Shown: positions 7,411-14,445 of the stretch, piece by piece
How positions within the stretch are numbered: the first letter of the stretch is position 1
Layout of the letters: the number at the start of each line of letters is the position of its first letter
DNA from: Cetobacterium_A somerae
Lineage (GTDB): Bacteria; Fusobacteriota; Fusobacteriia; Fusobacteriales; Fusobacteriaceae
Assembly (NCBI RefSeq): GCF_044784365.2
Contig: NZ_CP173060.2
Length of the DNA: 64,000 nucleotides
Direction: 5' to 3' (one strand)
Position numbers and translations under genes: made by a program
Notes under the pieces: generated by a model
Told to the model about the DNA's origin: nothing
Databases searched by the model: none
What the model saw: only the letters and a program-made list of their open reading frames with translations

Positions 7411-7525
7411 ATAATAAAAAACCTTCCTTTTGGGGTAAAGGAAGGTTTTTATAACACGGGGGAGTGTTAAAATAAAAAGATTTAAATAAATTTGGGGGGT
7501 ATTAAATTTACTTAATCATCGGTTT
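7411..7525 (-). ncRNA. Candidate small RNA with C-rich loops beside the origin
   Basis: Downstream of a near-consensus promoter, the minus-strand transcript has a single-stranded UACCCCCCAAA, a hairpin AACAC-UCCCCC-GUGUU, and a terminator hairpin AACCUUCCUUU-ACCCC-AAAAGGAAGGUU followed by a U tract. No ribosome site or frame is present. C-rich loops are known in other bacteria to pair with Shine-Dalgarno sequences; here that is inference. An alternative is a copy-number RNA for rep, which lies downstream on the same strand. Confidence 0.6.
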
Positions 7526-7531
7526 CAATTA

Positions 7532-7560
7532 ATAATACCATATTCGCACTGTTATGTCAA
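7532..7560 (-). promoter_or_regulatory. Promoter of the C-rich small RNA
   Basis: TTGACA, exactly 17 nt, TATTAT on the minus strand; predicted start near 7525. It is among the best promoter matches in the window. Confidence 0.8.
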
Positions 7561-7693
7561 TAGTGTTTTTATTTAGAAAATATTTTTTCGATTTTTTCTA
7601 AATTAGAGCGTATTAAAATTAAGTGATTTAAAATAGAAAAAATTAAACTTTCAAAGTTAAATCTAACAATTTGAATATAAAGTCAAAAAAAAC

Positions 7694-7722
7694 TTGAAAT
7701 TTTACGAATTTTGACTTATGAT
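7694..7722 (+). promoter_or_regulatory. Probable promoter of the 7.8-8.6 kb gene pair
   Basis: TTGAAA, 17-nt spacer, TATGAT. The spacer and -35 lie inside an inverted repeat GTCAAAA...TTTTGAC (7682-7715), a possible operator. The 7561-7690 stretch before it shows no gene. Confidence 0.5.
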
Positions 7723-7788
7723 TCAACTATAGAGTTTTTATTTTTTATAAAATAATTAGAAATAATAAAATAAAAAAAGGTGGGATCT

Positions 7789-8073
7789 ATGAACTTAATA
7801 TTAACTAAATTAAAAAATATGGATGAACAAAATATATTTGAAATAAAAAAAAGAGAAAAGATGTCAAAGTCTTCGATATATATTTTAAAAATAGATTCAA
7901 ATAAATTTTTAACTTCCAATACATTAATTGAATTTTTAAAGAAAAAAGATTTGAGAAATGAAGTTTTAGAGTTTACATTAGAAGAAATATCTAGATTGAT
8001 AGAAAGAAAATTATCAACTAAATATGAATTTATGGGGATGTATAATCCTAATTTTCCTAAAGAAATAAAATAA
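7789..8073 (+). CDS. Hypothetical protein, 94 aa
   Basis: Not recognised. A small charged protein (MNLILTKLKNMDEQN...), rich in Lys/Glu/Ile, with no signal peptide or membrane segment. A possible helical C-terminal part is LEFTLEEISRLIERKL. I start at ATG 7789 (AGGTGG 6 nt upstream), not at the GTG three codons earlier. It is followed after 43 nt by another unknown gene on the same strand, probably as one transcript. The pair sits between the replication origin and a beta-lactamase gene. Confidence 0.55.
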   Translation: MNLILTKLKNMDEQNIFEIKKREKMSKSSIYILKIDSNKFLTSNTLIEFLKKKDLRNEVLEFTLEEISRLIERKLSTKYEFMGMYNPNFPKEIK

Positions 8074-8116
8074 AAAATTATTAGTATATATAAGCTAAAT
8101 TAAGGATAGGTAACAA

Positions 8117-8587
8117 ATGATTGAATTTAAGAACAAAGATGATATAAAATATATAAAAGTTATATTAGATGATTATCAAGAAAATTTTTTATTAGAAAGT
8201 AAATTAACTATAAAGGGTATAGAAATTAAAGTTAAACAAAGTTTAATTAATGAAAAAATTTTTAAATCTATAAAAGAAATTAAAGTAATTTCTTTAAAAA
8301 ATATAAAAAATTATGAAGATATAAAAGATAGTATTAAAGTAAATAGTTATACTGCTATTGGAATCCACGTAAGATGGGCGTTAACTAAAGATATCAAACC
8401 AATTACAAAAATTGATAAAATATTTGAAATTTTAAATAATGTAAATGCTTTTTATAATGATTATGAATTATACTTTAAACCTTTTGGAGTAGTTCAATTT
8501 ATTAATACTAAATTAGATATAAATATAAGTTTTAAAAATAGCGAAGAATTATGTGAATATATAAAAAAACATTTTAGTATCTGTTAA
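8117..8587 (+). CDS. Hypothetical protein, 156 aa
   Basis: Not recognised. A soluble, Ile/Lys/Asn-rich protein without signal peptide. Likely alternating beta strands and helices: EFKNKDDIKYIKVILDDYQ at the start, AIGIHVRWALTKDIKP in the middle, FKPFGVVQFINTKLDINISF near the end. An AGGATAGG ribosome site lies 6 nt before the ATG. It is probably in an operon with the 94-aa gene upstream. Composition fits its neighbours, so there is no sign of recent transfer. Confidence 0.55.
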   Translation: MIEFKNKDDIKYIKVILDDYQENFLLESKLTIKGIEIKVKQSLINEKIFKSIKEIKVISLKNIKNYEDIKDSIKVNSYTAIGIHVRWALTKDIKPITKIDKIFEILNNVNAFYNDYELYFKPFGVVQFINTKLDINISFKNSEELCEYIKKHFSIC

Positions 8588-8643
8588 ATTAATAAGTAAT
8601 AATGTATAATAAATAACAAGAAAATTAAAGGAGTTAATTTATT

Positions 8644-9441
8644 ATGAGAAAAAGAATTTTTTATTTAATAAATATTTTTTTTATTTTATCGTTACAAATA
8701 TTAGCATTAAATTTTACAAATAGTGAAAAGGTTGAGCAAATATTTCAACAAAATGAAGTAAAAGGAACATTTGTAGTTTATAATCCTCAAAGTAATAGTT
8801 TTATAGGATATAATGAAAATAGAGCAGAGGAGCGATTTTATCCAGCATCTACTTTTAAGATATATAATTCTTTGATTGGACTAGAGACAGGAGCTGTAAA
8901 AAATGTGGATAAAGTTTTTTATAAATATAATGGTGAAAAAGTATTTTTAGAGAGTTGGGCACAAGATTCTAACTTAAGATATGCTATAAAAGTTTCACAA
9001 GTTCCAGCATATCAACTTTTAGCTAAAAAAATTGGAATGAAAAAAATGCAAAATGAAATTAATAAACTAAATTTTGGAAATAAAGAGCTAGGAGAAAAAG
9101 TTGATCAATTTTGGTTAAGAGGACCTCTAAAAGTTAGTGCAGTAGAACAGTGTAAGTTATTGGCTAAATTAGCTAATAATGAGCTTCCATATTCTAAAAA
9201 TAATCAAAAACAAATTCAAGACATAACTATTTTAGAAAGTACAAAAGATTGGACTTTACATGGAAAAACTGGCTGGGCAACATCAAACATAGAAATACCT
9301 GTAGGTTGGTTTGTTGGTTGGGTAGAGAAAAATGGACAAATTTATAGTTTTGCTATTAACTTAGAAATGAAAGATGGAAAAAATTTATTCAAACGTGAAA
9401 AAATTGCAAAAGAATCTTTAAAGTCTTTAGGTATATTATAA
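8644..9441 (+). CDS. Class D beta-lactamase (FUS-1/OXA-85-like), exported
   Basis: 265 aa with an N-terminal signal peptide (to about residue 22). It hydrolyses beta-lactams in the periplasm via an acyl-serine. All class D motifs are visible: STFK at 69-72 (catalytic Ser, carboxylatable Lys), SQV at 118-120, FGN at 144-146 in place of the usual YGN, the FWLRGPLKVSAVEQ block, and KTG at 208-210 followed by W. Length is normal. AAGGAG lies 9 nt before the ATG. A second, frameshifted relative is at 61.9-62.7 kb with similar sequence around every motif. Spectrum cannot be told from sequence. Confidence 0.93.
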   Translation: MRKRIFYLINIFFILSLQILALNFTNSEKVEQIFQQNEVKGTFVVYNPQSNSFIGYNENRAEERFYPASTFKIYNSLIGLETGAVKNVDKVFYKYNGEKVFLESWAQDSNLRYAIKVSQVPAYQLLAKKIGMKKMQNEINKLNFGNKELGEKVDQFWLRGPLKVSAVEQCKLLAKLANNELPYSKNNQKQIQDITILESTKDWTLHGKTGWATSNIEIPVGWFVGWVEKNGQIYSFAINLEMKDGKNLFKREKIAKESLKSLGIL

Positions 9442-9446
9442 AAAAA

Positions 9447-9476
9447 TCTTCCCGTCTAAAATTTAGAGCGGGAAGA
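9447..9476. terminator. Bidirectional terminator between convergent genes
   Basis: TCTTCCCG / CGGGAAGA stem with a 14-nt loop between the beta-lactamase and the convergent exported-protein gene. The stop codon of the latter lies inside the loop side. Confidence 0.7.
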
Positions 9477-10502
9477 AAATTTATAAAGTTTTCCTAATTT
9501 TCTATAAAAAAAATCTTTTCTAGTTAAAGCTCCCTTGATAAAATATTTTTTAACTGGAAGATAGCATTTTAATTCTTCTAAATATTCATACGAATTCCAA
9601 GTTCCAACTTTAATATTCTTTTCATAATAACCATTTTCAAATGAATTAAAATACTTCCCATTTTTTATAATAATTTCATCTGTAATTTTGCCTTGAAAAA
9701 CCTCTTCTAAAGTTATTATTCCCAAATGATGAATATGAAAAAGAAAATAGTATTTTCCATTGCTAAATAAAACATCATCACTATTAAGATATTTTATAAA
9801 ATTTAAATTATCAAGTGAATAAATTTGAAAATATTTTTGAAGATTAAATCTTTCATAATCTTGAGGAAAAACTTCATATTTGTTAAATTTTTTTTTATCA
9901 GGCTGTTCCTCTTTTTCAATAGCATTAAGAGTATTCCAATCATAATTATTAAAATTTATGATCTTATAATACGGAGTTAGTTTATCTAATTCTTTTTTTG
10001 CTAAATTAACATTGAAGTTTTTAATATTTGCAATTTTACTATTTAGTTTATGAGAGGTTATAGTATTAAATGTTTTAAAGAATTCTGTAACTTCATCCTC
10101 TTCGTACTCATCTTCTTCCATATTTAAATTGGTAAGAGAATATCCTTCTAAATAATTTTTATCATCTTTAGAATAAATAATAAAAATCTCATTAACACTA
10201 TCTTTATTAGTATCATATAAAAATACATCTTTAACTTTTGTTTTTATATTTTGTGTATCTAAAACAATAGGTTTATTATTTTTATTTATTTCAAAAGTAA
10301 TATTATATTTATTTTTAGTTTTTTCAAATTTAAGAAGTCCGTTGACAGTTGTAATTTCATTTTTAAATAATTCTAATTTCAAATTTGGGTATATCGTATT
10401 TCCATGTAATTTAAATGGAGTTAATAAAATTAAAAACAGTAAAATTAGATATTTTTTTTGAAAATTTTTGATTAAATTAAATTTTGATTTATAAGTTTTC
10501 AT
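9456..10502 (-). CDS. Exported protein, paralogue of the 30.8-kb MORN-family protein
   Basis: 348 aa from ATG 10502 (GGAGGG 4 nt upstream). It has an N-terminal membrane/signal segment (LILLFLILLTPFKLHG) followed by a soluble domain. It aligns along nearly its whole length with the N-terminal half of the protein at 30762-32510: shared VFLYDTNKDSVNEIFIIY, NFNVNLAKKELDKLTPYYK, FPQDYERFNLQKYFQIYSLD, ITLEEVFQG. It stops where that protein continues into YwqK-type repeats. The exact function is unknown. It is convergent with the beta-lactamase gene. It may be a shortened duplicate of the 30.8-kb gene. Confidence 0.7.
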   Translation of the reverse strand: MKTYKSKFNLIKNFQKKYLILLFLILLTPFKLHGNTIYPNLKLELFKNEITTVNGLLKFEKTKNKYNITFEINKNNKPIVLDTQNIKTKVKDVFLYDTNKDSVNEIFIIYSKDDKNYLEGYSLTNLNMEEDEYEEDEVTEFFKTFNTITSHKLNSKIANIKNFNVNLAKKELDKLTPYYKIINFNNYDWNTLNAIEKEEQPDKKKFNKYEVFPQDYERFNLQKYFQIYSLDNLNFIKYLNSDDVLFSNGKYYFLFHIHHLGIITLEEVFQGKITDEIIIKNGKYFNSFENGYYEKNIKVGTWNSYEYLEELKCYLPVKKYFIKGALTRKDFFYRKLGKLYKFSSRSKF

Positions 10503-10605
10503 AAAACCCTCCAACAAAATATCCATTGAAATTTATCTTTGAATTTATGAGAATTATAGCACAAAAATAAGAGGAAAAATCAATAATAAAAAAATAAATT
10601 TTCAC

Positions 10606-10621
10606 GTAACACATGTGTTAC
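10606..10621. promoter_or_regulatory. 16-bp perfect palindrome, parS candidate (copy 2)
   Basis: GTAACACATGTGTTAC, identical to 3465-3480, in the intergenic space about 100 nt upstream of both flanking genes. The two copies bracket the origin at a distance of about 7.1 kb. Confidence 0.55.
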
Positions 10622-10658
10622 ATAAAAATTAAAAAAACTAGTTTAATTAAATTTGACT

Positions 10659-10687
10659 TTGAGAAAAGTGAGAGCTATACTTATAAT
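10659..10687 (+). promoter_or_regulatory. Promoter of the 69-aa repeat protein
   Basis: TTGAGA, 17-nt spacer, TATAAT, 24 nt before the ATG at 10712. Confidence 0.65.
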
Positions 10688-10711
10688 ATAGCAGATAAAG
10701 GGAGGTATTTT

Positions 10712-10921
10712 ATGAAGAAAGTATCTAGTTTCATTTTATGCTTAATTATAGTTGGTTATTATTCATCTCAAAATAAAAAAAATCAAAAGTTAAAAAATAC
10801 TAGAAATCAGTTGGCATATGAATACAGTGTAAAAACTGATAATTTAAATAATAAATTGATATATGAGTATAATCTAAAAGATAATAACTCAAATAATAAA
10901 TTATTATATCAATACAAATAA
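10712..10921 (+). CDS. Small exported repeat protein, 69 aa
   Basis: It starts at ATG 10712 with GGAGG 7 nt upstream. An N-terminal hydrophobic segment (VSSFILCLIIVGYY) looks like a signal peptide or anchor, with no clear lipobox. The rest is three imperfect repeats of the type N-x-L-x-YEY-x-x-K-x-DN (NQLAYEYSVKTDN, NKLIYEYNLKDNN, NKLLYQYK). I recognise no family. It has its own promoter and a strong terminator, so it is a single-gene unit. The upstream parS-like palindrome is 90 nt away. Confidence 0.6.
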   Translation: MKKVSSFILCLIIVGYYSSQNKKNQKLKNTRNQLAYEYSVKTDNLNNKLIYEYNLKDNNSNNKLLYQYK

Positions 10922-10923
10922 TA

Positions 10924-10963
10924 AAAAACTGTTAACAATTTTTAATTTTTGTTAACAGTTTTA
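10924..10963. terminator. Bidirectional terminator
   Basis: AAAACTGTTAACAA and its complement form a 14-bp stem with a 10-nt loop, flanked by A and T runs between convergent genes. Confidence 0.8.
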
Positions 10964-10984
10964 TTTTTTTATTAATAAATTTAT

Positions 10985-12493
10985 TTATCGATAATCTTGA
11001 CAAACAATTAATTCACAATTTATTGAATTTGTATTCAAAATAATCTTTTGTTCAAGGGATGGAGATTTGTCAGAGAAAAAAGCAAAGTTATTAGTAGATG
11101 AGACTCTACCATATGCCATTCCAGCCTCGTTGCCAGAAGAACCTCTATTAACTCCAGCTATAAAGAAGATATGAGTGTTAAATTGCTTTTTAACAGGTAT
11201 TAAAGCATAATTCACACCATCTAAATTAATTATTTCAGGAAAATAACTTTCAGCTAAAATTTCGACACAAATTTCAGAAGAAGCATCAATAGCAGCTAAA
11301 AAACATTCTTTCTCAAAATTAGTACTAATATTTTCTAATCTAACTAAAATATAACCTACATATTTATTTGGGGGAACAACAATATCTTTAGAACCCCAAA
11401 ATATATAAGGACCACCACTTTTCCAACTATTAATGCCTCTATTTGAAGTTTTGAATAAATCATATCTAGATTTAAAAATTAGAGATTTTTCATTAAAAGA
11501 TGGTGAATTATTATCTTCTATAATTGCTCCAGATCCAATATTATTTTTATGAATGATTGTTGTATTCCAATTCCCACTAGGTTTTGTATAAAAGAAAGAG
11601 TTAGCAATCATATTTTGTTCTTTAGAATCACTATTTATACTCCAAGTTCCACCTTCACTTCCGTTGATAACAACACCCTTTGTTTTTCCTTTAAAAATCA
11701 TATCTCCATCAAAAAATTGATATCCATTTAACATATAACCAACTTCAACATTTTCAAATCGTATAGATTCTTCAATGTTATGATTAAATTGACACCCTGT
11801 AAATGAAGCATGGGAATTATTAGGATAGTTGATTCCATCAGTTGTTCCACCTACAACTCTAGCACCATTTTGATTTCTGTTAAATTGGCAATTAGATGCC
11901 ATATTATTTCCACCACCAGTAAAATATCCAATGTAATTTTCTCCAGCTATACATCCATTTAATTGAGAGTATTCACCTCTAACGTCATTTTTTATACCAA
12001 TATAGTTTTTATAAGCTTTAAAATTATTTAAAATTGGTATTTTATAATATTGAGGAGCTGATTGTGCACCAGTATTTTTAATTTTTATACCAGAGTCATT
12101 ACACCCACTAGCAGAACAGTTATTTAAGGTAACAGATAAACATCCGTCTAAATACCACCCAACTTGATTTCCTTTTATTGAGGGTCTTATGATTTCATTA
12201 TTTCCAAGAACATGAATATTTTCAATGATACAATTTACATTAGAAAGAATTCTAATGATATTACTGTTTAAGTTGCTTTTGAAAATAGTATTAAATTCCC
12301 CTCTTAAAAAGGTTCCATTGGGTATATTTAAATGGGTTATCAAATAAGTTCCTGTAGGAACTTTAATCTCTTCTCCTATATGCGAATCAATTATATTTTG
12401 GATTAAAGAAGTTTGGTCAATACTTCCATCTTTAATAATCTCTTCAAAATAATTAAAATTATTTTTGTTATCATCATACCAAAAAATTTTCAT
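10985..12493 (-). CDS. Right-handed parallel beta-helix protein (pectate-lyase-like fold)
   Basis: 502 aa. After an N-terminal start (DQTSLIQNIIDSHIGEEIKVPTGTYLITHLNIPNGTFLRGE) typical of pectate-lyase-like and phage tail-spike folds, residues about 70-290 show beta-helix rungs with N-x-x-x-G turns (ENIHVLGNNEI, LNNCSASGCNDSGIKIKNT, NCQFNRNQNGARV, FTGCQFNHN). The C-terminal 180 residues look like a separate beta domain. No signal peptide is visible and the ATG has GGAGG at the right distance. It is probably a polysaccharide- or glycan-binding or cleaving protein; catalytic residues cannot be assigned. It is divergent from the M60 operon, with a shared 230-bp control region. Confidence 0.7.
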   Translation of the reverse strand: MKIFWYDDNKNNFNYFEEIIKDGSIDQTSLIQNIIDSHIGEEIKVPTGTYLITHLNIPNGTFLRGEFNTIFKSNLNSNIIRILSNVNCIIENIHVLGNNEIIRPSIKGNQVGWYLDGCLSVTLNNCSASGCNDSGIKIKNTGAQSAPQYYKIPILNNFKAYKNYIGIKNDVRGEYSQLNGCIAGENYIGYFTGGGNNMASNCQFNRNQNGARVVGGTTDGINYPNNSHASFTGCQFNHNIEESIRFENVEVGYMLNGYQFFDGDMIFKGKTKGVVINGSEGGTWSINSDSKEQNMIANSFFYTKPSGNWNTTIIHKNNIGSGAIIEDNNSPSFNEKSLIFKSRYDLFKTSNRGINSWKSGGPYIFWGSKDIVVPPNKYVGYILVRLENISTNFEKECFLAAIDASSEICVEILAESYFPEIINLDGVNYALIPVKKQFNTHIFFIAGVNRGSSGNEAGMAYGRVSSTNNFAFFSDKSPSLEQKIILNTNSINCELIVCQDYR

Positions 12494-12661
12494 ATCTAAA
12501 TACCTCCATGTAATAAAAATTCAAAATTGTTATTGATATAATAATAACATTTTATTTTAAAAAAGTTTATATAAAATTTATATGTTTTAGTACAATCCTT
12601 ATTAAATCAATATTCTTATTGAAAAGTTAGAGGGTTAACTTGTCAAATATAATAAAAAAGT

Positions 12662-12690
12662 TTGACTTAATTTATATCGTTATGTAGAAT
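12662..12690 (+). promoter_or_regulatory. Promoter of the M60 operon
   Basis: TTGACT, 17-nt spacer, TAGAAT, 31 nt before the ATG. The divergent beta-helix gene starts 170 nt away. Confidence 0.65.
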
Positions 12691-12721
12691 TGTTTCATAT
12701 AAGTTTTAAAAAGGAGGGGAA

Positions 12722-14434
12722 ATGAATAAAGAACTAATTAAAATTTCAAGTGCGTTAATAGCAGATGGTGAAAACTTTTTACAACATATAGTTGATAATA
12801 ATATGGATACATTATTTCTTTCAGTAGCAGATGGAAAATATCCAAAAGATATTTATTTTGAATTTCCTGAGAGTATTGTTTTAGATAGGGTTGATTTTTT
12901 TACAAATCATCCAACAAATGATGATGGAAAAATAACTAAATATGAGATTTTATATAAAAATAGCAGTTCAGCAAAAGAATGGAGAAGCATATATGTTTCA
13001 AATACATATAGTTCTAAAGGTATTAGAATAGCTAAATTTGAACCAATTTTAGCTAAAAATATGTGTTTAAGAATTCATGCTTCATCTTCGAAAAAAGTAG
13101 CAATAAATAATATTGAATTTTATATAAGAGAAGACTTAAAAGAGAAATTATTGGAAATCTTTGAAGATATAGATTGTAAAAAAATAATAGAAAGTTATTC
13201 TTTAAAAGATATAAGAGAGTTTAAAATCAATAATAAGGATTATAATTTTATAGGAGAACTTTGTGAAGTTGGAAAATATATTCGTCTAAATGGAGCTATA
13301 GAAACAGTAAAAACTATAAAAATTCAAGGAGTTGAAAAGGACATTTCAGCAGAAGAATTCTTTGAGAATTTAAAGAGTAATAAGCCATTAGTAATCACTC
13401 CACTTAATATCTTTGTAGAAAAGCAAAGAGAACTTCTTTTGGTAACAGATAAATCAACAGATATTTATATAATAAATGAAATTGGAAAAGATATCATATG
13501 GAAAAAAGAACGATTAGGAAAGGGAATGAATATAATTTATTCTAAAGATATTTCTGGAGATCTTTATTTAATTAATAATAGAGTAGATTTAGAAATGGTT
13601 GTTTATAATCCTATTGAAAAAACAAATTTTAAATTAGGAGACAATAGATTTTCACAAGTTTTAAAAGATGAAAATTTAGATAAAAATATTTTTGTAGCAG
13701 GAAAGAGTTTTAATGCTAGTTTATCTAAAAAGTGGATAGTTGAAAATTTTAATGAAAGTGAATTTATTCAAAGCATTGAAAATTTAGATACAGTTTTAGA
13801 TTATATTTATTTTTTAATGGAAAGAACAGATGTATACAGTGAAAACATAGTTCCATTTAAAACATTTTTTATACAAGGAAAAAGCATAGATAGAGAAGCT
13901 AGTTATGAGAAAGTAGATTTAGGAAGTTATTTAAGTTTTGCAAATTCTCCAGAAAAGTTTTTTAATAAGAATATTCAAAATATTATTAATGAGGATTTTT
14001 GTAATGTAATTAGAGAGTTATTTATCAATGAAAATATAGTTGGCGTTGAAGTTTCTAAAGTTTTTAAATTTTTATTAAAACAAGAATTATATATAAGGTA
14101 TTTAAGAATACAACCAGAGGTAGAGGATGTGACTTTAAATATTTGGTCTAAAATTAGATTAGTTCATGGAACAGAGAGATTAATTCCTAAATTAATTAGA
14201 GGAGTAATCGAGCCTACTTTAGATAATTTAGTTTTAGTTGCTTCACAAATATTAGAGAGAAATCTTTCAATATACTTTAAAGAGGTATACTCTTTAAGTG
14301 AAGAGACTATTCAAGGATGTGAAAAGTATCCATCGCTTCATGTGGATATAAATTGGATAACTTATGAAAATCAGAGAGAATATCAATTAGAAGAGGTAAG
14401 AAGGTTTAATGAAATTTTAAGAAGAAATCAATAG
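12722..14434 (+). CDS. M60-like protein lacking the zinc motif (probable pseudoenzyme)
   Basis: 570 aa, no signal peptide. Residues 1-145 are a discoidin/F5-8C-like module (VDNNMDTLFLS, EFPESIVLDRVDFFTNHPT). From about residue 210 it follows the M60 domain of the next gene. Aligned blocks are FVAGKSFNASLSKKWIVENF with the enzyme's GKNFTSAIRYDWLREN, and YPSLHVDINWITYENQREYQLEE with its YPKFTIDITKINWDNQEEFREEE. Where the enzyme has HEVGHE, this protein has VIRELFINE, so no zinc ligands remain. It is 11 nt upstream of the 2454-aa gene, clearly one operon. A binding, chaperone or decoy role is inference. Confidence 0.7.
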   Translation: MNKELIKISSALIADGENFLQHIVDNNMDTLFLSVADGKYPKDIYFEFPESIVLDRVDFFTNHPTNDDGKITKYEILYKNSSSAKEWRSIYVSNTYSSKGIRIAKFEPILAKNMCLRIHASSSKKVAINNIEFYIREDLKEKLLEIFEDIDCKKIIESYSLKDIREFKINNKDYNFIGELCEVGKYIRLNGAIETVKTIKIQGVEKDISAEEFFENLKSNKPLVITPLNIFVEKQRELLLVTDKSTDIYIINEIGKDIIWKKERLGKGMNIIYSKDISGDLYLINNRVDLEMVVYNPIEKTNFKLGDNRFSQVLKDENLDKNIFVAGKSFNASLSKKWIVENFNESEFIQSIENLDTVLDYIYFLMERTDVYSENIVPFKTFFIQGKSIDREASYEKVDLGSYLSFANSPEKFFNKNIQNIINEDFCNVIRELFINENIVGVEVSKVFKFLLKQELYIRYLRIQPEVEDVTLNIWSKIRLVHGTERLIPKLIRGVIEPTLDNLVLVASQILERNLSIYFKEVYSLSEETIQGCEKYPSLHVDINWITYENQREYQLEEVRRFNEILRRNQ

Positions 14435-14445
14435 GAGTTGAAAAT

